Part shown: in pieces, positions 53,601-64,000 of the stretch
How the letters are laid out: every line of letters begins with the position of its first letter
How positions within the stretch are numbered: position 1 is the first letter of the stretch
DNA from: Leptasterias polaris
Taxonomy: Eukaryota; Echinodermata; Asteroidea; Forcipulatida; Asteriidae
Reading direction: 5' to 3'
Assembly (NCBI GenBank): GCA_037783415.1
Contig: JAZGTN010000007.1
Location: forward strand, 3,307,501 to 3,371,500
DNA: 64,000 bases
The notes under the pieces: generated by a model
Seen by the model: the letters and a program-made list of their open reading frames with translations, nothing else
Databases searched by the model: none
Told to the model about the DNA's origin: nothing
Made by a program: the position numbers and the translations under genes

Positions 53601-56600
53601 GGTACAAAATGTGTTGAAATCTGTCATGGTTTTTCTCTTTTTAGGTGAGGGCTGAAAAAAGAGATGGGAAAAACTTGTTGTTAAATATAGATAAATCTGT
53701 TTTAATTTATAGCTTGAAAATGATCAGATTAAAACTATGTCAAATGCAAAATTAAAAACAAGTTATAATAACACAAGTCTTACATGTAACTTTTTTCACC
53801 CTTAATTCTCAAAATTAATTTAATTTACAATGTACCTAATTTAAATTAGAAAAGTTAGCTAACATTACAAGTTACTACATGTTTACAGACAATGATAACT
53901 TTGACACACAAACAAGGTTCAGAAACTTGGACACAAGTAAATGATTTAATAGTTCTGAATTACAGAGTTTTCCCTTAACTTTTTGATTAACAAGAAGGGG
54001 CTTAGGGCGTCCAACATGTGTTTTAAATTGAGTACATATACATGTACATGTACATCAAAACTGTTGTACTCAGTGCACATTGAAAAAAAACCCTGTTAAC
54101 TTGGTGCTTCACAATGGTACAGTCCAACTCATGTTTATTCATAGTATGTGAAATATGCTAATACACGAAGTATAAAAGGCAATGAATATCCATGATGTCT
54201 GCTGCTGACGACAGTGTGGTCTACATGTGTAGTCTGTCTACTCTCACACGATAGTTCTCTGCTACATGTAGGCCAAGCTTTACAATGAATGGTAATAAAT
54301 TGCAAAGACATCACAAAATAATCAGATAAGAACATTGTTAGTAAAAATATAATTCAAAAACAAGTGTTGTACCTGGACTGCCATGGACATGAACATTACT
54401 AAACATTGTTACTGTCGCCAGTCTACTCTTATATCAGCATTGTATAAAAGAAAAACATACATGTAAATGAAAACTGATCGAAATAGTTTTGTAAACAAAC
54501 AAACAAACAATTCTGAGAAAGCCATTGATACTGATATGTACAGGAAATGATGACATGTGGAAGGTGTAGGCCTGTACTCTTATTTATTTCAAACTTTTGT
54601 TTTGGGTTTTAATAAAAACTGTACAGGGTGCGTTCCACTCAGGCGAACGGTGCAAATGTTTGCCACTTTGAGGTTTTGTTAGGTTTGGTAATAAACGACA
54701 AATTTGGGGGGGGGGGGGGGGGGGGGACACCTGGGCCAAATTCCATAGAGCTGCAAAAAAAGGCAAGCAGGAAACTCATCACTAATCACACTATGGTAAA
54801 TGTGGAACATTGATACTTTGGCTGGTAACCTTATTCTGGTATGGCTGGTAACCTTATTCTGGTATGGCTGGTAACCTTATTCTGGTATATTTTTGTTGTG
54901 CTTAGCTTCCTTGCGTGCTTACGCAGCTCTATGAAATTTTGTCTGCAAAGCAAAAAGTAGCAGGGAACCAGACCAACAAATACACAAATAATATGTATTT
55001 GTTAGACTGGTGCAGTATTGGCTGGTAATCTGTTTCTGCTCAGCGGGGTTTTTCTGTGCTAAGCACCTTTTGGACAAAATTGAGCCTTGCCCCTTCCTGG
55101 TTCAAACCTTCAAACATGATATTGGAGACATAAGCCCGGTTCATACGTCATGCGAATTGCGAAAGTGAAGCCAATTTTCCTCCATCACAACTAGAAAACA
55201 GTACATGTACATGTACGTACTAAGATTGTTGGTGCAGTATGAACCAGGCTTAAGACTGCATGTGTAGTTCTTGTGTCTGTGTACACAAATGTTCAGGCCT
55301 CCATGTAATACTTCATGGAGGCAATGGAGGGCAACTGACTCCGTACCCCTGACCACTGCCTTGGTGCCCGTCGTGCATACACATGTACTAGGCCCAATTT
55401 CATGGCACTGCTTACCACTGAGTTCTACAATTACAGTGTAGTGGAATCACAGCTTTACATCTGAATTAAATGATGCAGCAAGCGTAATTTTGTTTTGTGG
55501 CCAATGTTTTATTGGGAGCCCGATGGAATTGCCCCTGTTGCTAACGATAACACCAATTTCATGGCTCTGCTTACCGTCGAATTCTGCTCTTGCGATCACC
55601 ATTCTCCCTTACCGAGCAAGCGTCAAATTTCTGCGCTAGCTTTGTAAGCATAGAGTGCCAACATGTACACTGTAGTAACGTGGACTATGCAAGCGCACAA
55701 GCGAAAATTCCCTGCTAACCTGTGAAATACGCTTGACATTAAGCGCCGAATTCCCTGCTTCCGTAAGCGCTGATTCTTTGCTTACGGTAAGCAGAGCCAT
55801 GGAATTGGGCCATGATTTGGTAACAATCAAACCAACTCAGACAATTGGTTTTGTGCATAAAGGCAGTTGGTGTAATTAAAAATTACAAAATCATTATTGA
55901 AACATCAAACTTAAACTGACTCTAGCCATCGGGGCTAGCTGGATGGTCTAGTGGTAAGACATCTGCTCAAGCACTGCAAAGGTTTTGGGTTCGAATCCCA
56001 TCCGAGTGATATGCCTATGAATATTTTCGCAGAACTTGGGAAAGTGCTGAGTATACAGTGATATACATCGGGTAAAAAAACCAAATTCTAACATAATTTT
56101 TTTTAAACAGAGCTTAAAAGTCTGCCATGCTTATTCACTGACTGAGTGGTATTCCAAAAAATTGTCTAGTACATGTCATACAGTTGCTTTAAAGTGTGAG
56201 GGAAAGAAAATCATGCATTTAAGAGGATCCCTTCGTTCAAAACGCTAAAGATTTACATTATCAGAAAAACAAGTTTTCTCTGAGGCAGTAAAACTACTGT
56301 CTAAATTGGTTAGATTGATAACAACTAATTTCAAAGCTGTCCATTTGGCATTTGTTTGTTGGACCACAAAACACCGACAGTTTACCCTCTGTCCCCAACT
56401 CTAAATTGTGAATCCTATGATTATAAATTTATTATTAATATAAACAAGGCAAACAAAATAAAACCAAAGAACACATTCAGATGTTTATACTTCACCATTT
56501 CCTTTTCAAATGAGAAATGACCAATAACCCATATAAAGGATAAATTGATTTTTTTTTAAGAGCAGCTGTTCAAAGCTACATGTACATTTTTTTTAAAATT

Positions 56601-57875
56601 GTGTTGCCTTTTGACATAATTTTATGGGTTAATATTAAGAAAAACACAAACATACAATACAAATGAATAAATCAATAATTAATTTCTTATAATATATATA
56701 ATTACGATGGCTATGGTCTCGACAACACCTCGTCTACCCACCGAATAGTGTTTTTTGTTAAAGTTGTTCGAAATTTTAAAACGTGTCTTGGTCATTCATA
56801 ATTTTAGTGTCATTCAATAACGCATTGGACTAAGCGACGGCTGCCATCTTGGAATTTACCGTGACAATCGGACAAAAATGCGGCAAAAATTATGACTTCA
56901 TGGATGGATTTTTGTCAACTTTTCACAAGTTGTCCGCTTTGATGTCACTGTTAACTGGTGAAAGTTTGGAGGAAATCGTACGAACAGATTTTGAGATTGC
57001 AGAGTGAAGTTGACCATTTGGAGGGTAATTGCTCGATCGATACAAAATTGTCAAGATTTTCATGAAATTGGTTGTAAACTGTGACTGTTTTCTGCCAAAC
57101 TAAACGGTAAAAGTGAATAAAAATTCGGATCATCAGAGAGAAACGATTAAAGCATCAGCAGAGCAATTATTAGAGAAATTTGTCCGTCAATTTTGAAGGA
57201 ATCGGTAAAAACGTAGTGAAAGGCTGTGACCAAAACTGTACGAAATTTACATCCGCAGCGCGACCATTCATAAAACACACCGGAGGCATTTCGTCGTAAA
57301 CACGGCGTGGACTTTACGCTCACAATGTCCCCGAAGTTGGGCAGTTAACGTGTTTATAAATCACCAAAACTACAAATAGTACACTTACCGACATTCTATA
57401 CTCTCTTCTGGGCTTTTTCGTCGGGACTGGTACTGCAAAAAAAGAGTATAAACATATTTAAAATTGGAGGAAAAGAAAACGTTCTTAAATCGGAATTCGA
57501 AATGCTGACATTACACACACACGGACCATTCAAAATTTCAAAGGCATGAAGGACGTTAATAAAAAACGATTCTGTTCGACTTAAATCGTCAATGTTCTTA
57601 AACTTACTGAGTATGACAAGTAACGTTGATATGATGAGATTTCATGTTCAATTTGTCAAGAACATAGTTTTCTGTTAAATTCATGAAAATGTCGATGGGT
57701 CGACAAGGATGTCGTGAAACAAAATTGACAACCGTCATGTTGCAAGTCAATGCCATGTTGATTGGTTTACCGAATTCACGTAGTTCTCCATTTTTTCACC
57801 ATGAAAACTCACTGTTTTCTACCAATCTAGATGATGAAATCTTTGAAACTCACCTGTAAATACTTCACTAGACAT
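50636..57875 (-). CDS. PHF13/PHF23-like PHD-finger protein (167 aa, five exons)
   Basis: PHF13 and PHF23 are nuclear readers of histone H3 trimethylated at Lys4. Exons on the minus strand: 57875-57854, 57432-57389, 53651-53565, 52352-52238, 50871-50636 (TGA); all introns are GT-AG and the frame is continuous. The N-terminal part has basic KKPRREYR and [18 protein letters not shown], matching the KRRRTVEDFNKFCTFVL block of PHF13. The middle is Ser-rich ([11 protein letters not shown]). The C-terminal PHD finger has ligands C98, C100, C112, C115, H120, C123, C137 and C140, with [12 protein letters not shown] and [11 protein letters not shown] almost as in vertebrates and the aromatic W118. The tail [12 protein letters not shown] is also family-typical. 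At 167 residues it is about half the vertebrate length; the middle region is short, or an exon was missed. PHF13 and PHF23 probably split in vertebrates, so no symbol is given. Confidence 0.93.
50945..51235 (-). pseudogene. L2-like LINE 3' fragment in PHF intron 4
   Basis: Broken minus-strand frames give [20 protein letters not shown] and [12 protein letters not shown] peptides (compare AAPKLWNALPFHIR in the intact LINE). The 3' end has GCGTTGTAGT ... GAACGCTATATAAATGC and an ATT-rich tail, like the SINE and LINE 3' ends. Confidence 0.65.
51325..51560 (-). pseudogene. LINE C-terminal remnant with CCHC-like motif, PHF intron 4
   Basis: A minus-strand frame, broken by one stop, reads [20 protein letters not shown] then [14 protein letters not shown] and ends [12 protein letters not shown]. 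The C-x-C-G-x(8)-H-x(4)-C pattern is typical of the end of several LINE proteins. The plus-strand ORFs over the same bases are shadows. Confidence 0.65.
51755..51927. mobile_element. Family H MITE-like element in PHF intron 4
   Basis: TAGACCCCTTGCATAACGC at the left and ATATGCAAGGGGTCTA at the right, TA at both edges. Close to the copy at 46361-46532. A family J piece precedes it (51590-51720). Confidence 0.85.
52492..52944. mobile_element. Inverted-repeat-bounded block with telomere-like repeats, PHF intron 3
   Basis: TATGAAGCCCAATTCCTCGC (52492-52511) and GCAAGGAATTGGGCTTCATA (52925-52944) are inverted repeats with one mismatch. Between them are a G run, CCCTAA repeats, a poly-C run, and a right part with repeated palindromes of GTTGTGGCTTCATA / TATGAAGCCACA. 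Confidence 0.6.
52606..52720. repeat. Interstitial telomere-like (CCCTAA)n tract
   Basis: Four or more perfect CCCTAA units followed by degenerate CCCTAC, CCCCTAA and CCCTCA units, then about 26 C residues. TTAGGG is the telomere repeat of vertebrates and echinoderms. Confidence 0.85.
53652..57388. other. PHF intron 2: repeats and AT-rich DNA
   Basis: Contains a poly-G run (54705-54726), a family C fragment with a 23-bp x 3 tandem repeat (GGCTGGTAACCTTATTCTGG, 54818-54887), a MITE-like element at about 55131-55254 (TAAGCCCGGTTCATAC / GTATGAACCAGGCTTA), a family C copy, and a SINE N head at 55932-56020. No exon seen; 56050-57380 looks unique. Confidence 0.5.
55545..55812. mobile_element. Family C foldback element in PHF intron 2
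   Basis: CAATTTCATGGCTCTGCTTA at the left and TAAGCAGAGCCATGGAATTG at the right. Same interior as 33590-33845. Confidence 0.8.
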
Positions 57876-58920
57876 GTCAGTTCATTGGACCCCACTAGAT
57901 TGGGGAATTGTTCGGCAAGTTTTCAAGAAAAAGTTAGATATTCGGAGCGGCAGCGAGACATAAATTCTGTCCGATTTGTTAATTCTCACCGATAAGCTTA
58001 TGATATCGGAGCGGGGGCGTGACCCCAAGCTCATTTACATGCATAATTAGATATCTGAGGTCACTTTTACGAACTTCCTGGTAAAATCCATTCGATTATG
58101 GGGGTGGCAGTTTAGGTTAGGGAATAATGTTTGCAGAACAAAATCCGCTTGAATTATTCTCATTAAATTTGTTTACCTTAATTTGATTTTTTTTTTACCG
58201 ATAGAGTGGATAAAAAACATGGCAAGAATACACATCGGCAACTATTTCTTGTAAATTAAAGATATCACAAAAAGCAATGAAAAATAACCCATCCGTTTGC
58301 TTAAATGTATTATACAGGATTGGCAGAGCTGACAAAATAATCACAGACAATGTTCATGTTTTGTGTAATCAACCACATACATGAAATAACAAACCTGTGA
58401 AAATTTGAGCTCAATTGGTCATCAAGGTCACGAGAAAATAGTGAAAAGAGACCTTATGTGTTTTCTGTTTTTCAAACATCGAGTTTATTAATATTATCGC
58501 GCGCGATAAAAACTATTGTTTTACTCATTTCTCAGAAACGATAGCATTTTAGGCAGAAATATTTTAAGGAACCCTTTCTACAATTACTTTAAATCATGTA
58601 AGTTATGTGTGAATCTGTGATCATTTGTGTTTTTCGATCTTACCAATAGTGTACAGGCCTTTAAATAACATGTTATTGTATTACTACGAACGTAAAGGGT
58701 CGTACTTTATTGTGTTAGGTTTTTCTGGTTTTTCTTTTTGCAATTATCAAACACGGAGAAACATTTAATTCGTATATTTTGGTGATGAATTTGCATAAGA
58801 GTGACTCTTTTCCAAAACTATTAACCAATCACCGAGACAACTTTTATACTAATAAAGACCGGAGCGTAAGTGCAATTCGAATAATTTGGATACCTTACGC
58901 CACCAAACTACTCTTTCAAC
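57876..58920. promoter_or_regulatory. Divergent intergenic region between PHF and LRR genes
   Basis: The start codons are 1,045 bp apart and face away from each other, so both promoters probably lie here. A family F element fills about 58330-58664 (right end CCTTTAAATAAC with TTAA at 58661), leaving about 450 bp by PHF and 250 bp by the LRR gene. No clear core promoter element was found. Confidence 0.45.
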
Positions 58921-61900
58921 ATGGCGCGAACGGTAGTCGCCAAACCCACAAATTGCTCCATAAAATGCATGGTGTTTTTTCTTTTTCTAGGCTGTGTCAG
59001 CTCACAAAACTGCATGGATCCGTTACTAAGTAAATGCAAATGCACTGAACAGGTTTTCGTGTGCACATCAGCTAATTTGACGGCATTTCCAACCAATGTT
59101 CCACACAAGGAGACGATTATTCATATGTGAGTATGATTTTTTTTAAAGTCATTCAGTTGCTCGCATTCACTCGAATATATTGACCGTTGATCGGCGCTGC
59201 AGCACGGTCGACATTGTTCGGGGCTGCACGCTCGGACTGTGTCTAGGATCCAGGGTCCAGACTTTATGTACATGTAGCTGGTTCACTGTTATGCTGGGTC
59301 GGTAACCAGACAGTCCATTACTTCTTTTTCTGTACCGCGAGACCTTCCCGTGACTCCCGAGTGTTACTGTTATTTCCTGGTTACTGTAAATAAAATAGAA
59401 CATTTGATGATTTGGCTTTTGCAGGAAGTGATCAAATTCAATCATTTCTTCTTGGTGTTGTTAATTGCACATTATGTTATTAAATGAATAGTAATTGGTA
59501 TAAATTTAAAAACAAAACACTTGCCAGTACGGTTACACTGTTTTGTTGGTAGATTCTTGTCAGTTTTTTATAAATAAAATTAGAGTCACATATTTATGTT
59601 TTATCACTGTAGTGTAATGCACTAGTTTAGAGGTAAAAATATACAGTCGGTCATGCGTTGATTTTTGCTGGACCAAAATTTTGTCACAAGACCAAAATCA
59701 AATGAGGAAAATCTTTTAAAAGGTTTTAACATAAACTTGTTTTGATTCGAACAAGCATTCAGAAAAGAATTATCTCATTTGTTTTATATTGGTAAGTGCA
59801 TACACTGTACTTTGATGCAAATATTCTAACTGTTTAACAGTGGTTCGCTGGCCAAACCTTGGGACAGTCAATCTTCTCTCCAAGTGGTCCGGCTGGCTAG
59901 TTCAGTGTTGAAAAGCTTCCCTATTTACAGCGTATGAACCAGTGCAAAAGCTGATGGACATGTGAAATGACTTTAGCTATCTGGTCCTGCTGGCCAGTCA
60001 CTGAAAAAGTTACGGGAAAAACCCTGTATGCTCGACAGAATTGAAAGATATTTTTATCAGATTTAAAGTCACCATTTGGACATCAACAGGGAACAATTTC
60101 GTCCAGCAATTTTGCATAGCAGAAATTTTAGACTGAACATGTTTTGTACACACTGAATGCCAATATTGAGTAGCAACTCCTGATTTGTGAGTAGCAACTG
60201 ATGCATTTTGTGTAGCAATTTGCTCTGCTATACAAGGGAAATTGTTCGCTGATGATCAATGTTGTTAAAGTACAGTCAGTGAGGTATTATTATTATTCAA
60301 TTGGTACACAAGACTTCCAGACTTGTTCGGTCTTCAGTTTACTGTCCTGACTCTAAAAAGGTTAAATCATTGGCCTCAGTCGTCAGTCCTGTGGTCCAGT
60401 GTTAATTTCAAATTCAAGCCCTGAAAATACTGTTTCAATGTTTTAAAGAAAATAATATCATGCGGAAGACCTGTAAATTGGAGTACTAGTAGATATAGAC
60501 TTGTACTTGATACTTTCGGTACACAAGTTTTGTTGTGAAGTCTTGGTAGAGTTTTGTTGTGAAGTCTTGGTAGAGTTTTGTTGTGAAGTCTTGGTAGAGT
60601 TTTGTTGTGAAGTCTTGGTAGAGTTTTGTTGTGAAGTCTTGGTAGAGTTTTGTTGTGAAGTCTGGCAAAATTTTCTGTAAAGTCTGATAGAGTTTTGTTG
60701 AAAAGTCAGGTATGGTTTTGTTCTAAAGTTGTTCTAGTTTTATAGCATAAGTCTGACATAGATTTGTTTTTCAAAGTCTGCAATAATTTTGTTGTGACCA
60801 TTAATCTGGCTTATATTGGGTGTTTTTTTTTGTTTTTTTTATAAAAACATTCTCTCAAAAGTGGAAGTCCCTCTATTTCAGTGAAACTTGAACAGATTAT
60901 TTTCAGAATCATTTTGAAAACTTCATGAAGGTAAAACAGTGTGTTATTTGAATTTTAATCCTGCATTAAACACAATTGTGCCCCTGTACATGCTGTACCC
61001 CTTGAACGTAATTTCTGTGCTGGCCACAAACACCCGGTCGCTTTCCTTGGTGGTGAGTTCGCCACCCAGGCTCCTGACTTCAAAGTCAACCCCCAATAAT
61101 GCCTTTCACACCCAAAGTTGAGAGCCCAGGTAAACGCTTTATCCTACAGTATTAATAAACTCCACCATTAGACGAAAAGCTTCTATACCAGGTATTTTGT
61201 ACAGCGGACAAAGCTCTCTCTTTGTGGGCTCCTGACAAGTAATTTTATGGTCCGACGGGCGCAAAGTAGGACCAGGGGTAAAATAGAGAACCCTTGGGTA
61301 GTGTGTGTACACACTGGCATTCTGTCTAGCTTGTACTAAATAAGTTACAAAGCATCATCGCTGGTTTTTGTTGGGCTCGTCTTTCTTTTGCTATGGACCT
61401 TTTTTATGTTATTATGTGAGCATTTTTTCATTATTGCTCGACTGTCCCTCAGGAATTTGTTGAGGTTGAAAAAGGAGTTTGCCAGAAAGTTATAAAAAAG
61501 TAGCAGCAACATGGGCAGACAATACTCTTCAGTTCAGAATGTCATGCATTTTACCTTTCACCTTAGCAGTGCCCTGGATGTGTTTACAATAATATTGCAG
61601 ACTACATGTACATGTATGTATAGCGCCACGTACCAATAGACTGTGCAAGTCTCGCGCGTATCTGAACGAGAAAACACGTCAAACGAAGAACATTTTTATT
61701 TCTGAAATTAAATCTTTGTTTTAAATTATATCTCATGACAAAATCTGAACAACAAAAATTAATCATTACAATTTTATGAAAAGGTTTAGCTTTTGAAAAA
61801 AAAAATCACAATAGTGTGTATATTATTATTGAAAACCAATTAAAACTCTGGGACAAGGATGCCTATTTGATGTTAACTTTTTAGAAACCCCTTACGCGGA

Positions 61901-63332
61901 TTCGTGAAGGTCAAACGGGTCTTAAACGGACCCGTATCGCTGTTTAAAGAGGATGCTGACGCCCCAACAACCATAGACTGCAATGAAAAGGGTTCGCTTT
62001 GCAATTACAGCATCTGGCGATTATAATTGCGCATCCAAAACAAGCGTTTACGTAAGTTTTATGATCGGAGGCGAGCACAAAATTCTTAATTTTTTGCAAT
62101 AACCGGAAGCTGAGGTCAAGTTTAATTCTTGGGTTTTCTTCGTTATATTGTTGAATTGGTTTTACTTTCATATTTTGTTATCACTTAGTATTACATTCCA
62201 ACAACATGTATAATTTTCTAGGTCATAAACTACATGTACGTTAAACTAAAATAATTGACGAAACAAAATCTCGCCCACGTAAAACTCCATATGGTTGGGA
62301 CCACTATGGTCCCGGAAGTTCGAATGCGCGCGAGACTTGCACAGCCTATACACTGTAAGGTACTCAAGACGCTTGAACGAAGAGAACAATTTTTAAGACA
62401 GGTTTTAAAAAATTTGTTGAATTGTGAGACCGATTTATGTAACACCTTAATACATACATGTACATATAAGGGTTTACATGGTGCTGCGGCACTTTCAGCA
62501 GCAACTGGCAGAATCACCCGGGCAAACCCTGTCTCCTTGCGAACATTTTAACTGGGTGCTTTTACATCTACCTGCCGTGCTCAACACACACGGGACCTAC
62601 AGCATTACATCCCATTTGAAGGACGAAGCAATAATGTTTAAGTGTCTTGCTCAAGGACACAAGTGTCAAGACCGGGGGCCCGAACCCACACTCTGCTGAT
62701 CGGAAATGTTTCACCAGAGCTTGAGTCCAGTGTTCTTGACTGTTCTTGACCAGTGGTCTGCCTGGTCAAACGCTAGCTGAGGACAACCGAGGACCAGTTG
62801 AAATTCTCCCCTAGCGGTCCGGCTGGCTAATTCAGTATTGGAAAGCATCCTATACAGTACAAAATATGGACTAGTGAAATAGCTGGCGGACTAGTGAAAC
62901 AATCTAACTGGTCCCGCTGGCTAGTCAATGACAAAGTTAAAAGCAAACCCTGCCTGTAAAGTATGTGATAATATGCTCCGTAAAGAGCAAATTTCCGCGG
63001 TAAGCAATGCCATGACGTGGCCGAGCGGTTAAGTTCATCAGACTCACGTTCTGGTGGCTGAGTCATCAGGGTGTGGGTTCGAATCCCGGTCATGACACTT
63101 GTGTCCTTGAGCAAGACACTTAACTATAATTGCTTCTCTTCACCCAGGGGTAAAATGGGTACCTGTGAGGGGCAGAGATGGTTCTTGTGAATGATTTAGT
63201 TTAGTGCGCTTCAGCAGCATAGGCTGTATACTCCCCAGGGAGCTGAGAATGAAATAAATGGCCCAGCGATCAGGGGTAATAATGTGTGAAGCGCAATGAT
63301 CTTTCTTTGGAATTGCGCTATATAAGAGCCGA

Positions 63333-63374
<42 letters not shown>

Positions 63375-63932
63375 GAACGTGGGCCCTGTTTCCTCAAAAT
63401 GTTAGACTCTAAATTTCTGCAATATTTTTGTTAACAGAAATGTGACCAACAGCAGTATACCAGTTATAGACATGGACGTCCTCTTAGAGTTCACACAGCT
63501 TAAAACAATGTAAGTTAGTCTTGAAGACTTTGTTTACGTCTGAGCTGTGTATTTAGAGAGTTGCGACATGGAGGGACCAATTTTCTTTGGTCATGCGGTT
63601 GCTGGACGCCATTTTCGGTCCAAATGCAGGACATGTTAAGAACATATCTGACATTGTAGCCTCAGCTCACCTGCATTGAATTTCTATCCATGTTGAGTGA
63701 GCGCTTTGTAGCTCATCATGCAAATTTCAAACTTGTTGGAACCAAACATGTAACCCACCAACTTATATTGAGCCGTGACATTGATTTTCTTTTAATACAT
63801 TTTTATCTGTGACTTGATCCTTCGTCTCATTTGACCAATTTTAAATTGTTGTTTTTTTATTGACAGATCTCTGGAAGACAATGGGCTAACTCGCATTGCG
63901 AACCAGAGCTTGCCTGAAAACCTAACAATAGT
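58921..63932 (+). CDS. Secreted/receptor leucine-rich-repeat protein, first three exons
   Basis: Exon 1 is 58921-59126, exon 2 is 63438-63509 (72 nt), exon 3 is 63867-63932 (66 nt); all are GT-AG and every junction is phase 2. The gene runs off the right edge. Residues 1-29 include a signal peptide (MVFFLFLGCVSSQ; Met17 is an alternative start). C31, C39, C41 and C48 (KCKCTEQVFVC) form an LRR N-terminal cap followed by AFPTNVPHKETIIHM. Exons 2 and 3 each add one repeat (SIPVIDMDVLLEFTQLKTM, SLEDNGLTRIANQSLPENL). N-glycosylation sites are NLT, NVT, NSS, NQS and NLT. One-repeat, phase-2 LRR exons occur in glycoprotein-hormone and relaxin-type receptors (LGR/RXFP) and also in other extracellular LRR proteins, so the class cannot be fixed from three exons. 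Confidence 0.8.
59840..60030. repeat. Family J repeat in LRR intron 1
   Basis: GTGGTTCGCTGGCCAAACC through GCTGGCCAGTCACTGAAAAA, followed at 60088-60250 by a family O element (CAGGGAACAATTTC / GAAATTGTTCGCTG). Confidence 0.6.
60527..60664. repeat. 24-bp tandem repeat, five units plus a partial
   Basis: GTTTTGTTGTGAAGTCTTGG with TAGA is repeated every 24 bp and decays into degenerate copies to about 60800. The multiple-of-3 period makes an artefactual minus-strand ORF of repeated YQDFTTKL. Confidence 0.9.
62555..62745 (-). mobile_element. SINE family A fragment in LRR intron 1
   Basis: Minus-strand B-box region GTGTGGGTTCGGGCCCCCGG, CACTTGTGTCCTTGAGC and body TTCGTCCTTCAAATGGGA. A family J fragment follows at 62745-62955. 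Confidence 0.65.
63012..63375 (+). mobile_element. SINE family A, full-length copy with ATT tail
   Basis: Head CGTGGCCGAGCGGTTAAGTT, B-box GGTTCGAATCCCGGTCATG, CACTTGTGTCCTTGAGC, body TAAAATGGGTACCTGTGAG, then the hairpin AGCGCAAT (63290-63297) / ATTGCGCT (63312-63319), ATATAAGAGCCG and about 13 ATT repeats. It is the best window copy for defining the family. Confidence 0.9.
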
Positions 63933-64000
63933 GTAAGAACTAAAACAACGTAATCATAAACATTTCAAAATGGTGTTTACCCTCAGATGACATGGCCAAG

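Noticed and set aside
55932..56015. Possible tRNA gene (A-box GGTCTAGTGGT and B-box GGTTCGAATCCC)
   Set aside because: The acceptor stem does not close properly and the same head recurs at the left end of the window with shared 3' sequence, so it is a SINE.
60486..60668. Minus-strand ORF with repeated YQDFTTKL, resembling a repeat protein
   Set aside because: The period of the underlying DNA tandem repeat is 24 bp, so an open frame of repeats arises automatically; there is no start context or extension.

Overview
The window is animal nuclear DNA, most likely from a marine invertebrate deuterostome, with an echinoderm (sea-star-like) genome the best guess. Reasons: spliced genes with GT-AG introns and vertebrate-like orthologues (CRTAP/P3H, MINDY1/2, PHF13/23), very many TACATGTA-type motifs, a dense load of tRNA-derived SINEs and short terminal-inverted-repeat elements, an L2/CR1-like LINE with an NPGP motif, and CCCTAA (TTAGGG-type) repeats. 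The species assignment is inference. There is no bacterial, viral or CRISPR signal.

Five host genes can be built from the sequence. (1) A CRTAP / prolyl 3-hydroxylase family gene on the minus strand: exons at 24771-25244, 10066-10218 and 1634-1805, running off the left edge. (2) A one-exon secreted C-type-lectin-like gene on the plus strand (13922-14467), lying inside CRTAP/P3H intron 1 on the opposite strand. (3) A complete nine-exon MINDY1/2-type K48-specific deubiquitinase on the plus strand (29470-37343, 450 aa), with the catalytic Gln/Cys/His, ubiquitin-interacting motifs and a C-terminal CaaX box. (4) A complete five-exon PHF13/PHF23-like PHD-finger gene on the minus strand (50636-57875, 167 aa). 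(5) The 5' part of a secreted or receptor leucine-rich-repeat gene on the plus strand (58921 onward), with in-phase 72- and 66-nt LRR exons, running off the right edge. CRTAP/P3H and MINDY are divergent, MINDY and PHF are convergent with about 13 kb of repeat-filled DNA between them, and PHF and the LRR gene are divergent with about 1 kb between their start codons.

The only intact mobile-element protein is an L2/CR1-like LINE on the minus strand (about 5104-9240) in intron 2 of the CRTAP/P3H gene. It has one 1188-residue ORF with complete-looking endonuclease and reverse transcriptase motifs, a hydrophobic N terminus and a 2A-like NPGP motif. Its 3' end carries a GCGC stem-loop and an ATT-rich tail that resemble the 3' ends of the SINEs scattered over the window, so this LINE lineage may move those SINEs. 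The rest of the non-coding DNA is mostly dead LINE 3' ends, several tRNA-headed SINE families, TTAA-flanked and TA-flanked MITE-like elements (some nested), and tandem repeats. The most striking tandem arrays are a 21 x 31-bp near-perfect minisatellite (17500-18150), a 95-bp foldback satellite with alternating unit types (25863-26338), and a telomere-like block inside PHF intron 3 enclosed by 20-bp inverted repeats. Repeat boundaries were read by eye and are approximate unless a target-site duplication is stated.
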